Shown: piece by piece, positions 42,046-49,816 of the stretch
Numbering within the stretch: the first letter of the stretch is position 1
How the letters are laid out: the number at the start of each line of letters is the position of its first letter
DNA from: SHZI01 sp031409515
GTDB taxonomy: Bacteria > Pseudomonadota > Gammaproteobacteria > Steroidobacterales > GCA-2729495
Reading direction: 5' to 3'
DNA: 64,000 bases
NCBI GenBank assembly: GCA_031409515.1
Contig: JANNXJ010000022.1
Coordinates: 1-64,000 of the forward strand
Notes under the pieces: model-generated
The model's database searches: none
The model's input: only the letters and a program-made list of their open reading frames with translations
What the model was told of the DNA's origin: nothing
Translations under genes and position numbers: made by a program

Positions 42046-42767
42046 GCACACTGCGGGCGGAGTTGATCAAGAAGCGCTTCAAGCGGCGGCAGGTGGTCAA
42101 GGGCATCTCGCTGACGGTGGAGAGCGGCGAAATCGTCGGACTGCTCGGGCCGAATGGCGCCGGCAAGACGACAGCGTTCTACATGATTGTTGGCCTGATC
42201 TCCTGCGACGAGGGTCGGATCACGCTTGATGAGCACGACCTTACCGGGATGGCCATGCACCGCAGAGCAAGGCTCGGGCTCGGCTATCTGCCCCAGGAAG
42301 CCTCGGTCTTTCGCAAGCTCAGCGTCGAAGACAACATCCTGGCCATCCTGCAAACCCGCCCGGCGCTGAACCGGACCGCCCAGGAGCGGCTCCTGGAGGA
42401 GCTTCTCGAGGAACTCCGCATTGCCCATGTGCGCACCAGCATGGGGGTCAGCCTGTCCGGCGGGGAGCGGCGGCGGGTCGAGATTGCCCGGGCACTGGCC
42501 GCGGAACCCCGCTTTGTGCTGCTGGATGAGCCGTTTGCGGGCGTCGACCCGCTCTCGGTCCTGGACATCCAGCGCATCATCCGTCAGTTGGCTGCCCGGG
42601 GTATCGGGATCCTGATCACAGACCATAATGTGCGCGAGACACTGGGAATCTGCAGCCGGGCTTATATTCTTAACGACGGCGGAATGATTGCCGAAGGTAC
42701 CCCCGGGGACATTCTCGCGAACAGCCAGGTTCGCGAGGTTTACCTTGGTGAGGGCTTTAAACTATAG
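42042..42767 (+). CDS. lptB: LPS export ABC ATPase LptB
   Basis: ATPase subunit of the LptB2FGC extractor. Walker A GPNGAGKTT (residues 36-44), Q-loop, signature LSGGERRRVEIARALA, Walker B FVLLDEPFAGVDPLS, and switch histidine in ITDHNVRETLGIC. GTG 42042 overlaps the lptA stop (GTGA). 241 aa, standard length; lptF and lptG are not in the window. Confidence 0.97.
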   Translation: MSTLRAELIKKRFKRRQVVKGISLTVESGEIVGLLGPNGAGKTTAFYMIVGLISCDEGRITLDEHDLTGMAMHRRARLGLGYLPQEASVFRKLSVEDNILAILQTRPALNRTAQERLLEELLEELRIAHVRTSMGVSLSGGERRRVEIARALAAEPRFVLLDEPFAGVDPLSVLDIQRIIRQLAARGIGILITDHNVRETLGICSRAYILNDGGMIAEGTPGDILANSQVREVYLGEGFKL

Positions 42768-42805
42768 GATCCGCCGGGACGCACGGCGGCGCTTCAGGGA
42801 TGACG

Positions 42806-44290
42806 ATGAAGCCGGCTCTACAGCTCAGAATCGGTCAACAGCTGACCATGACCCCGCAGCTCCAGCAGGCTATCCGCCTGTTGCAGCTGCCGGTGGCCGA
42901 ATTGAATACCCAGCTGGAGCAGCTGCTGACCGAAAACGTGATGCTGGATCTGGACGAGCCGGGACCCTCGCCTGCCGAGGGCAATCTGGAACTTGACGCA
43001 CCACCGCCAGACCCCGCCAGCGGCGGAACCCCGGATGACGAAACCCCGGCGGATAACTGGGACGATGCAGAGAGCGAGTCCGGCGCCGTCGCCGACTCCC
43101 CTGCGGGGGACGAGTCCGACTCACTGCTCTGGAGCGAGTCTTCGGCAGGCGGGAGCAGCAACTGGGATGGGGAAGACGGCCGGCCGGAACCCAGTGACAG
43201 GGCCAACGAGACGCTCCACGCCCATCTGCTCTGGCAACTGGAAACCGAGCACTTCGAGCCCCGGGAAGTGCTCATGGGGCAGGCGCTGGTAGACGCCATG
43301 AACGATGCAGGCTACCTCACTGAGTCCCTGCCGGTGGTCCTGGAAAACCTGCAGTCATCCGGCACTTTCAGCCTGGATGAACTCGAGCAAACCCTCACCA
43401 AGGTCCAGGGGCTGGACCCGGCGGGCATCGGTGCCCGGGACCTGGGTGAGTGCATCCGGATTCAGCTGCGCCAGCTTTCGCCTGGCGTCCCGGGCCTGAC
43501 TCTGGCTCTCGCCATCACCGTGGACGGTCTGGACCTGGTCGCCGAGCAGCAGCTTGGCATGCTGCGCCGGCGCCTCGGCGTGTCGGAGGCGGAACTGGAC
43601 GTAGCGCTGGCACTGATCCGCAACTGCCATCCCAAGCCGGGGCTCGCGGTCCAGCCGTCGTCGCCGGATTACATCGTGCCGGACGTCTTCGTCCGCAAAC
43701 GCAACGGGCGCTGGACCGTCGACGTCAACCGCTCCACGACCCCGCGCCTCAAGGTCAACCAGGCTTACGCGGACCTGGTCCGTGGTGACAATGATCACGC
43801 CACGCTGCGCAACCAGCTACAGGAAGCACGGTGGCTGGTTCGCAGTCTCGAGATTCGTAATGACACCCTGCTGAAGGTGGCCATGTGCATCGTGGACCGC
43901 CAGGCCGCCTTTCTCGAGCGTGGCGAAGAAGCCATGCGGCCCATGGTGTTGCGCGACGTGGCGGAACTTGTGGAAATGCACGAATCCACTATCTCGAGGG
44001 TTACCGCCAACAAGTACATGCACACCCCCCGGGGTCTGTTCGAGTTCCGGCACTTTTTCTCCAGCCAGGTTACCGGCGACGACGGCAGCGAGCAGTCCTC
44101 AACGGCCATCCGGGCGAGGATCAAGAAGCTCATCAGCCAGGAAGACCCGGGAAAGCCGCTGTCGGACAGCCAGCTTGCTGCTTTACTCTCAAAACAGGGT
44201 ATACAGGTTGCCCGTCGAACAGTGGCAAAATACCGGGAAGGAATGCACATAGAACCATCCAGCGAGCGCAAACGGCGCCCCCAGCGTTAG
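42806..44290 (+). CDS. rpoN: RNA polymerase sigma-54 factor
   Basis: Alternative sigma factor for enhancer-dependent -24/-12 promoters, including pilin and nitrogen genes in relatives. N-terminal activator-interacting region LQLRIGQQLTMTPQLQQAIRLLQLP, an acidic region II (DDETPADNWDDAESESG), the core-binding domain, an HTH (ESTISRVTANKYMHTPRGLFEFRHFFS) and the RpoN box RRTVAKYREGM near the C-terminus. ATG 42806 is preferred to ATG 42800 because of AGGG 7 nt upstream and family fit. 494 aa. Confidence 0.97.
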   Translation: MKPALQLRIGQQLTMTPQLQQAIRLLQLPVAELNTQLEQLLTENVMLDLDEPGPSPAEGNLELDAPPPDPASGGTPDDETPADNWDDAESESGAVADSPAGDESDSLLWSESSAGGSSNWDGEDGRPEPSDRANETLHAHLLWQLETEHFEPREVLMGQALVDAMNDAGYLTESLPVVLENLQSSGTFSLDELEQTLTKVQGLDPAGIGARDLGECIRIQLRQLSPGVPGLTLALAITVDGLDLVAEQQLGMLRRRLGVSEAELDVALALIRNCHPKPGLAVQPSSPDYIVPDVFVRKRNGRWTVDVNRSTTPRLKVNQAYADLVRGDNDHATLRNQLQEARWLVRSLEIRNDTLLKVAMCIVDRQAAFLERGEEAMRPMVLRDVAELVEMHESTISRVTANKYMHTPRGLFEFRHFFSSQVTGDDGSEQSSTAIRARIKKLISQEDPGKPLSDSQLAALLSKQGIQVARRTVAKYREGMHIEPSSERKRRPQR

Positions 44291-44319
44291 TCCGGCAAAC
44301 AACATAAAAGGAAGCCACG

Positions 44320-44643
44320 ATGCAACTCAACCTGACTGGCCACCATGTCGAGATCACGACATCCATGCGGCAGTACGTCGAGTCAAAGATGGCCCGTATC
44401 GAGCGACACTTTGATCACGTGACCGTCGTGCACTGCATCCTGACCGTGGACAAGTTGCGCCACAGCGCTGAGGCCACTGTGAATCTCTCAGGCGGCAAGT
44501 TGTTTGCTGAGGCCACTGAGGAAAACATGTACGCCGCCATTGATGCCATGGTTGACAAGCTCGACCGCCAGGTCCGCAAGCACAAGGAGAAACTGACGGA
44601 CCACCATGCCCGGGACAGTGGCAAACGCGACGTCATCCCCTGA
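44320..44643 (+). CDS. hpf: ribosome hibernation promoting factor (short HPF)
   Basis: Small protein that binds the 30S decoding channel in stationary phase and promotes 100S dimers. Seen: LNLTGHHVEITTSMRQYVESKMARIERHFDHV and ATEENMYAAIDAMVDKLDRQVRKHKEK. 107 aa, short form without the long-HPF dimerisation domain. AAGGA lies 8 nt before the ATG. Follows rpoN as in E. coli. Confidence 0.95.
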   Translation: MQLNLTGHHVEITTSMRQYVESKMARIERHFDHVTVVHCILTVDKLRHSAEATVNLSGGKLFAEATEENMYAAIDAMVDKLDRQVRKHKEKLTDHHARDSGKRDVIP

Positions 44644-44668
44644 GTCCGTTACCGCCAGCCAGAACGTC

Positions 44669-45577
44669 ATGCGGCTGATCATCGTCAGTGGACTCTCGGG
44701 TTCGGGCAAGACGGTAGCCCTGCATCACTTCGAGGATCTGGGCTTCTATTGCATCGACAATGTCCCGGCTGCCCTGATCGCCACCGTAATCGGCGAGATA
44801 GCGGCAACCAGCGACCCGCTGTATGCCAACCTGGCTATCGGGATCGACGCCAGGAATCGCGCCGCCGATCTCGCGCGGCTCCCGGAGGTCATCGGCGACC
44901 TGCGCACCCGGGGCATTCGCTGCGAGGTCATCTTCCTCCACGCGGACGACAACATTCTTCTGAAGCGCTATGGCGAGACCCGCCGCAAGCACCCGCTGAG
45001 CGCTGCCGGTTTAAGCCTGCGCGAGGCCATCGATCGGGAGAGGGAGCTGCTGGGTCCCATCATCGCCTCCGCAGAGCTCGTCCTGGATACGACCCGGACC
45101 AGCATCTATGAGCTGCGGGACATCATCCGGAGGCGGGTGGGCGCGCACGAACAGCCGGGGCTATCCATTCTCATCGAGTCCTTTGGCTACAAGCACGGGA
45201 TCCCGGCGGACGCGGACTTTGTCTTTGACCTCCGCTGCCTGCCCAACCCTTATTGGGACCAGGCCCTGCGGGACCTGACGGGCAAGGACGAGGAGGTCAT
45301 CGAATTCCTCGGCGCGTCCGATAGCGTGCAGCGGATGTTTGGCGACATCCTCGGCTTTCTCGATCGCTGGATTCCCGAATACATCGACTTCCATCGCAAC
45401 TATCTGACCGTGGCCATTGGCTGCACGGGTGGCCAGCACCGGTCGGTGTACATGACGGAAAAACTGGCAACCGAGCTGGCGAAGCGTTACTCACCGGTAA
45501 TGACCCGCCACAATGAGCTGCCCGAGAAGGAAGGGCGAATTCAGGTACCCCAGTTTGGGGGACCGCTAGCCCTGTAG
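44669..45577 (+). CDS. rapZ: RNase adapter RapZ
   Basis: P-loop NTP-binding protein; in E. coli RapZ senses glucosamine-6-phosphate and delivers the sRNA GlmZ to RNase E. Walker A GLSGSGKT (residues 8-15), FYCIDNVPAALI, FLHADDNILLKRYGETRRKHPLS, SFGYKHGIPADADFVFDLRCLPNPYW, and the C-terminal AIGCTGGQHRSVYMTEKL. ATG 44669 matches the family start; ATG 44606 would overlap hpf and has AAGGAG further upstream. No ptsN lies between hpf and rapZ. Ends CTG-TAG inside a REP unit. Confidence 0.95.
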   Translation: MRLIIVSGLSGSGKTVALHHFEDLGFYCIDNVPAALIATVIGEIAATSDPLYANLAIGIDARNRAADLARLPEVIGDLRTRGIRCEVIFLHADDNILLKRYGETRRKHPLSAAGLSLREAIDRERELLGPIIASAELVLDTTRTSIYELRDIIRRRVGAHEQPGLSILIESFGYKHGIPADADFVFDLRCLPNPYWDQALRDLTGKDEEVIEFLGASDSVQRMFGDILGFLDRWIPEYIDFHRNYLTVAIGCTGGQHRSVYMTEKLATELAKRYSPVMTRHNELPEKEGRIQVPQFGGPLAL

Positions 45578-45627
45578 GAGCGCCTTTAGGCGCGATCGAT
45601 ATGAATCGCGCCTAAAGGCGCTCCTAC
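45574..45627. repeat. perfect inverted pair of REP-like units (REPIN-like)
   Basis: Units 45574-45595 and 45606-45627 are exact reverse complements, 10 nt apart; complementarity extends one base further inwards. The TAG of each outer edge is the stop codon of rapZ (45575-45577) and of the patatin gene (45624-45626). This is the best-preserved pair in the window and could act as a bidirectional terminator. Confidence 0.92.
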
Positions 45628-46895
45628 GATGCGTCGGCCATTTTCAGTACCCGGACCCGCTGCGAGTATTCCTCGCTCAGATCCCGCCACCCGGTGATCC
45701 CCGCTGGCGACTGGATCGGCTGGCCCGCCATGAAATCCAGGAGATCTTCCCGGCGGCCCATGGCGTCTTCATAGCCCAGCTCAATGAGCTCCCGCGTGTA
45801 ACCGGACTCGAAGAGCAGGTAGCTCAGCAACTGGCTGCCGCCGTAGTTCAGCGCACCGATGCCCCGCATCAGGATGCGGATGGGTCGCGGCATCTCCCTG
45901 ACGTGGCGGGCTGCTATGGCGCGCAGGTCGCGACTGGGCAGCAAGATGAAGGCGTCGGTGTGGTGCAGCTGGCCAAATTCACCCTGCATGACGCGCCCGG
46001 GAACACTCTCCAGAATGAGGTTGATGCGGATCAGATTCTCGAGATCCGATGACAGGCCATCCATGAAGAGCGCGTCGAGGATGTAACCCGCGATCCGGCC
46101 GAAACTTGGATAGGGCACTGCCTCATCCGGGCCGGGCAAGGGTTCCGGCGCCTCATTCCGCACACCGATGACCAGGAGCCGGTGGGCACCGAGACGCAGC
46201 GCCGGCGACAGGGGCGTGGCCTGGCGCATGGCGCCATCGCCGAAGTATTCCTGGCCGATTCTTACCGGGGGAAACACCATCGGCACCGCTACGCTCGCCA
46301 TCAGGTGCTCGAGAGCAATACGGGTGGACCGCCCTTTCCGTCGGACTCGCTCCCAGGGCTGGCGATCGGGGGATCCCTGGTAGAAAGTCACTGAGCGCTC
46401 CGAGCCATAGCCGGCAGCGGTGATGGCCAAAGCACCGAGATAGCCCTTATCGATGCCGTCCTGGATCGAATCGAAGTTGATCCGGCCGCGCAGCAGCGCC
46501 CAGAGGGGATCGTTGTCCAGCAGGGCCCTGGGGTTGCGGGGCCCAAGCCCGCCGAGCACCACGGCCGCGAACCAGTGCAGACTGCTCTTGAGCATGGTGG
46601 GGGCATCACACCGAAACACCTGGCTGGAGTGAAAGTTGGCCCAGACGCGCTCCAGATCAGTCACTGCGCGACGAAAGGAACGGGCCCTGGAAGCGAGTAC
46701 CGCTGCGCTGATCGCGCCCGCTGAGGTTCCGCTCAGGACGGCGAAAGGATTTGCCGACCGCCGCGGGAGGAGTTCGGCCAGGGCCTTGAGTACGCCCACC
46801 TGGTAGGCGCCGCGAGCGCCGCCACCGGGCAGCACCAGACCAATGTGCTTGTTCAGACCTGCGGGTCCGTTGCTCTGTCTGCGGTCTGCGGTCAT
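45624..46895 (-). CDS. patatin-like phospholipase
   Basis: Predicted cytosolic or peripheral acyl hydrolase with a Ser-Asp dyad. The oxyanion loop GGGARGAYQVGVL (residues 24-36), nucleophile S58 in GTSAG, and the Asp motif DGAMRQATPLSPAL are intact. At 423 aa it is longer than RssA; the C-terminal part (HTDAFILLPSRDLRAIAARHV, YGGSQLLSYLLFESGYTRELIELGYEDA) matches a widespread proteobacterial subgroup with unknown lipid substrate. Single gene, convergent with rapZ. Confidence 0.9.
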   Translation of the reverse strand: MTADRRQSNGPAGLNKHIGLVLPGGGARGAYQVGVLKALAELLPRRSANPFAVLSGTSAGAISAAVLASRARSFRRAVTDLERVWANFHSSQVFRCDAPTMLKSSLHWFAAVVLGGLGPRNPRALLDNDPLWALLRGRINFDSIQDGIDKGYLGALAITAAGYGSERSVTFYQGSPDRQPWERVRRKGRSTRIALEHLMASVAVPMVFPPVRIGQEYFGDGAMRQATPLSPALRLGAHRLLVIGVRNEAPEPLPGPDEAVPYPSFGRIAGYILDALFMDGLSSDLENLIRINLILESVPGRVMQGEFGQLHHTDAFILLPSRDLRAIAARHVREMPRPIRILMRGIGALNYGGSQLLSYLLFESGYTRELIELGYEDAMGRREDLLDFMAGQPIQSPAGITGWRDLSEEYSQRVRVLKMADAS

Positions 46896-47020
46896 AGGCC
46901 GTGCTTCCCGGAAGCGCCCTCAGCTGCCATGCGGCGGATCATAGTCACAGCGGAATCGTCGCCACAAGCAATCGGACCCCGATGCTATGCTCGTAGCCGT
47001 CACCGAAGGAGCTGGCAGAC

Positions 47021-47572
47021 ATGTTGCGTGAAGTGGTTCTCATTGCGGGCCTGACCCTGGTGCTTGGCCTTGGCTACACCTGGCTGAACGCGGCCAGGGC
47101 GGCACAGCCGGCCGCAGGTCAGATTGCTCCCGACTTCCGGCTCCAGGACCAGAACGGCAACTGGCGCACTCTGGACGAGTTCAAGGGCAAATGGGTAGCC
47201 CTGTACTTCTACCCCAAGGCCGACACCCCGGGCTGTACCAAGGAAGCCTGTGAGTTCCGCGACAATATCTTTGCCTTCGAGGAAATCGGCGCCACCATCC
47301 TCGGCGTCAGCATCGACGCGATCAAGGATCAGAAGAAGTTTGCGGAAAAGTACAGCCTGCCCTTCCCGCTGCTGGCCGATATCGATGGCAAGACGGCCGA
47401 AGCTTACGGGGTGATGAACAACCTCGGCATCATGAAGATTGCCAAGCGCCAGTCGTTCCTGATCGGGCCGGACGGCAAGATCGCGAAGCACTACGACAAG
47501 GTGGACCCCACGGCCCACTCAAAGGAAGTGCTGGCGGACCTGAAGGCTCTTGGAGCCAAGAAGTCTGGCTGA
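47021..47572 (+). CDS. peroxiredoxin, Bcp/PrxQ type, exported
   Basis: Thiol peroxidase of the AhpC/TSA superfamily. It has the PrxQ arrangement with peroxidatic C72 and resolving C77 in GCTKEACEFRD. An N-terminal hydrophobic segment (VVLIAGLTLVLGLGYTWLNAARAAQ) indicates membrane anchoring or export, unlike cytosolic Bcp. GAAGGAG lies about 9 nt before the ATG. 183 aa. It stands alone and is followed by a REP unit. Confidence 0.92.
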   Translation: MLREVVLIAGLTLVLGLGYTWLNAARAAQPAAGQIAPDFRLQDQNGNWRTLDEFKGKWVALYFYPKADTPGCTKEACEFRDNIFAFEEIGATILGVSIDAIKDQKKFAEKYSLPFPLLADIDGKTAEAYGVMNNLGIMKIAKRQSFLIGPDGKIAKHYDKVDPTAHSKEVLADLKALGAKKSG

Positions 47573-47584
47573 CAGGTCTGTCCC

Positions 47585-47606
47585 GTAGGAGCGGCTTAAG
47601 CCGCGT
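47585..47606 (+). repeat. REP-like unit after the peroxiredoxin gene
   Basis: A single copy with the inner palindrome GCGGCTTAAGCCGC (47591-47604), 12 nt after the peroxiredoxin stop. It lies between this gene and the convergent short antitoxin-like gene and could serve as a terminator for both. Confidence 0.8.
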
Positions 47607-47633
47607 CGGCTTCAGAGGAAGTCAGCCCGCGGG

Positions 47634-47801
47634 TTAGTCGCTGGCATAACGATCGAGCAGCTGCTTAAGCCCTGCCTGACGCCAGGCCGGCAATGTGAGG
47701 GTCTCGATGTCACCCGGATAGCCAACGCTTTGCCACAGCATCTCCGCGAGTTCCAGGCGTCTGGCAGCGGGCAAGGCTAGAAGTTCCGTGGCGATGATCA
47801 T
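47634..47801 (-). CDS. short antitoxin-like protein (truncated paralogue)
   Basis: A 55-codon ORF that starts inside the stop codon of the ParE-like toxin (ATGA overlap) and ends with TAA. Its product shares LLAL-x-AA-x-RLELAEMLWQSV with the antitoxin at 48151-48390, followed by a weaker match to LDERLDEYE (here LKQLLDRYASD). It stops where the antitoxin continues for about 25 more residues, so the segment expected to bind the toxin is missing. The DNA also shares a 17-nt identical stretch. It looks like a duplicated antitoxin kept as third gene of the operon; it might be a regulator, a weak antitoxin or a remnant. Confidence 0.7.
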   Translation of the reverse strand: MIIATELLALPAARRLELAEMLWQSVGYPGDIETLTLPAWRQAGLKQLLDRYASD

Positions 47802-48166
47802 TCCTGGACGGGCACCCCTGCGCCTTCGTTGGCAAACTCTCGGAGAACGGGGCTCAGATAGGTAGTTGCTTCATCCCGCACCTGCCACCGCCGCGGGTGA
47901 CGGCGGCCATGCTGAACGGCAATCACCACCACAACCTTTCCGTGAATGCGGAAGTAGAGGTTGTAGGGAAAGCGCCGGAGTAACGCCCGCCGGGTGTCCC
48001 GATGGGCTACAGGAAACTGGAGCGGCTCCTCAACCACCGCCCGAAGGGTCGCGGAGACGGCCGCGATAAACTCCCCACCCAGGCCGCGACGAAGTGTCTC
48101 GTACCGCCTTCCCGCACTCACCACATCGCGCTCTGCTCGAGGGCGAAGATCTAGCGTCCAGACCAT
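47798..48166 (-). CDS. ParE/RelE-family toxin
   Basis: Predicted toxin of the ParE/RelE superfamily: RPRAERDVVSAGRRYETLRRGLGGEFIAAV at the N-terminus, PLQFPVAHRDTRRALLRRFPYNLYFRIHGKVVVVIAVQHGRRHPRRW at the core, the classic ParE-like FPY-x-x-YF and ...V.H.RR pattern. 122 aa; the C-terminal tail after RRW is longer than usual. Overlaps the upstream antitoxin by 16 nt and the downstream short paralogue by 4 nt. Confidence 0.88.
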   Translation of the reverse strand: MVWTLDLRPRAERDVVSAGRRYETLRRGLGGEFIAAVSATLRAVVEEPLQFPVAHRDTRRALLRRFPYNLYFRIHGKVVVVIAVQHGRRHPRRWQVRDEATTYLSPVLREFANEGAGVPVQE

Positions 48167-48390
48167 GTCTTTCGCCGCAGGTCGGCCAACACCTCTTCGA
48201 CAGGCCGGCCCTCCGCCGGTTCGCCCTCGGCTTCGTACTCATCGAGCCGCTCATCGAGGTCGGCTTGTTCAGCACCGGATAGAGGCGCGTCGCTGATTGA
48301 GGCTGAATCGACGCTTTGCCACAGCATTTCTGCCAGCTCCAGCCGCTCCGCGGCGGAGAGCGCGAGAAGCTTGCTGAGGTCGATCTCCAT
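48151..48390 (-). CDS. antitoxin, putative addiction-module component family
   Basis: 79-aa acidic protein of the small 'addiction module component' family (TIGR02574-like): N-terminal LLALSAAERLELAEMLWQSV, acidic middle (ADLDERLDEYEAEGEPAEG) and a C-terminal VEEVLADLRRKTW helix expected to wrap the ParE-type toxin. First gene of a three-gene module (antitoxin, toxin, short paralogue). Confidence 0.88.
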   Translation of the reverse strand: MEIDLSKLLALSAAERLELAEMLWQSVDSASISDAPLSGAEQADLDERLDEYEAEGEPAEGRPVEEVLADLRRKTWSGR

Positions 48391-48469
48391 GGGGTGAATC
48401 TACGCGTCGGTCCGGGAGCAGGCAATGCCCCGAATCCGGCGCATATCGCCAGAAAGGCCGGGCCGGGGA

Positions 48470-48491
48470 TCGCGGCTAAAGCCGCTCCTAC
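48470..48491 (-). repeat. REP-like unit at the transporter stop
   Basis: Minus-strand copy with inner palindrome GCGGCTTTAGCCGC. Its TAG (48488-48490) is the stop codon of the transporter gene that ends here. It lies 80 nt upstream of the antitoxin start, in the same orientation. Confidence 0.85.
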
Positions 48492-49816
48492 GGTCGGGGC
48501 GGTGAAGCCTTCAGCGCAGCCCCACCGGTCGCCTGACGACGGCCCAGCCACCAGCCGTTCAGCGCCCAGGCAGAGGCCAGTGCGGCACCGAGCAACGCCA
48601 CGCCAGCCAGAGACATGCCGCCGGCTTCCAGCCCGGTCTTCACCTGGGCTGCCAGGGCATCGCCACCCCGGTAGACCGGGACGTCGATCAGGTTCTTGGC
48701 CTTGTACTTGGTCTCCGTATCCACAAGGCTGAAGAGCATCTCCCGGCCCGGCCGGATGAAGGCGTACTCGCCAACCCGACGGATGACAAACACGACGGCC
48801 AGCACGGCAAAGGTATTCACGGCAGCCAGGCTCAGGAACCCGCCCACCATGATCACCGGCACGATGGTCAGCAGCGCCACGACCCCGAGTTTCGACGCCA
48901 CCCGGCCAGTGACGAAGAGCTGCAGCAGCACGGTCAGCCCCTGCACGATGTAGTCGAGCCGCGCAAAGACCTGGGTGCGCTCCTCGTTGTCGGTGAAGGT
49001 TTCGCTGACCAGGCGGAGCTGCTCGAAGTACAGGAAGGTGTTCACCGACGCCAGCAGGATGACGAACAGCGAAATACCGAGCAAGTACGGCGACTTCAGC
49101 ACCAGCGAGAAACCGGAGAAGGGATTCCCCCCCATGGGCCGGTCGGGGGCCCGGGGTGCCGCGGGATCGATCGGCATACCTGCCCACACGCCCAGCAACC
49201 TGCGCTGACAAAAAATGGCGACGACGAAGAAACCAGCCCCCATGAACAGGACGCCGGGGTTGCCAATCCAGGTAACGCTCAGGTCCGTGAGCAGCGGACC
49301 AACGAGGGCCCCGGTGGTGCCACCCGCCGCGATCACGCCGAACAAGCGCTTGGTCTGGTTGGCGTCGAACATCTCGAGCAGGAAGCTCCAGAAGACCGAG
49401 ACGATGAACAGGTTGATGACGCTGACCCAGACGTAGAAAAACTGCGCCACGACCGCGTTGGTCTCGTCGGCGGCGAGCGCGACCCCGACGCCGGCCAGGG
49501 ACAGGGCAACCACGCCGTAGATCCAGGGGAGAAACGCACTGCGCCGGAATTTTGTGCAGGCCCAGCCGTAGAGCGGGACCACGGCCAAGGACACGATCCA
49601 CGTGACCACGTAGAGATCGCTGACCCGATCAGAACCCAGGATGGTACCGACCGTCTCCCGGACCGGCCGCACCGCGAAGTAGCCGCCGAGCACGCAGAAG
49701 AACAGAAGGAACGCGGTAACGACGATCTTGACTTCGCCTGGCTCGATTCGCGCCGTCTTGCCGAGCAACTGCCCGAGAAGGGACGGTGACTCCGCGTTAC
49801 TTCGGATACCGCTCAT
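48488..49816 (-). CDS. ATP/ADP-translocase-like MFS transporter
   Basis: Polytopic protein (about 12 TM helices, 442 aa) that resembles the NTT/Tlc nucleotide carrier superfamily: EVKIVVTAFLLFFCVLGGYFAVRPVRETVG, FWSFLLEMFDANQTKRLFGVIAAGGTTGALVGP, and FIRPGREMLFSLVDTETKYKAKNLIDVPVYRGGDAL. Free-living gammaproteobacteria carry such proteins; their substrate is not known, and nucleotide exchange is only inferred from homology. Coupled to the upstream oxidoreductase gene by ATGA. Confidence 0.8.
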   Translation of the reverse strand: MSGIRSNAESPSLLGQLLGKTARIEPGEVKIVVTAFLLFFCVLGGYFAVRPVRETVGTILGSDRVSDLYVVTWIVSLAVVPLYGWACTKFRRSAFLPWIYGVVALSLAGVGVALAADETNAVVAQFFYVWVSVINLFIVSVFWSFLLEMFDANQTKRLFGVIAAGGTTGALVGPLLTDLSVTWIGNPGVLFMGAGFFVVAIFCQRRLLGVWAGMPIDPAAPRAPDRPMGGNPFSGFSLVLKSPYLLGISLFVILLASVNTFLYFEQLRLVSETFTDNEERTQVFARLDYIVQGLTVLLQLFVTGRVASKLGVVALLTIVPVIMVGGFLSLAAVNTFAVLAVVFVIRRVGEYAFIRPGREMLFSLVDTETKYKAKNLIDVPVYRGGDALAAQVKTGLEAGGMSLAGVALLGAALASAWALNGWWLGRRQATGGAALKASPPRP

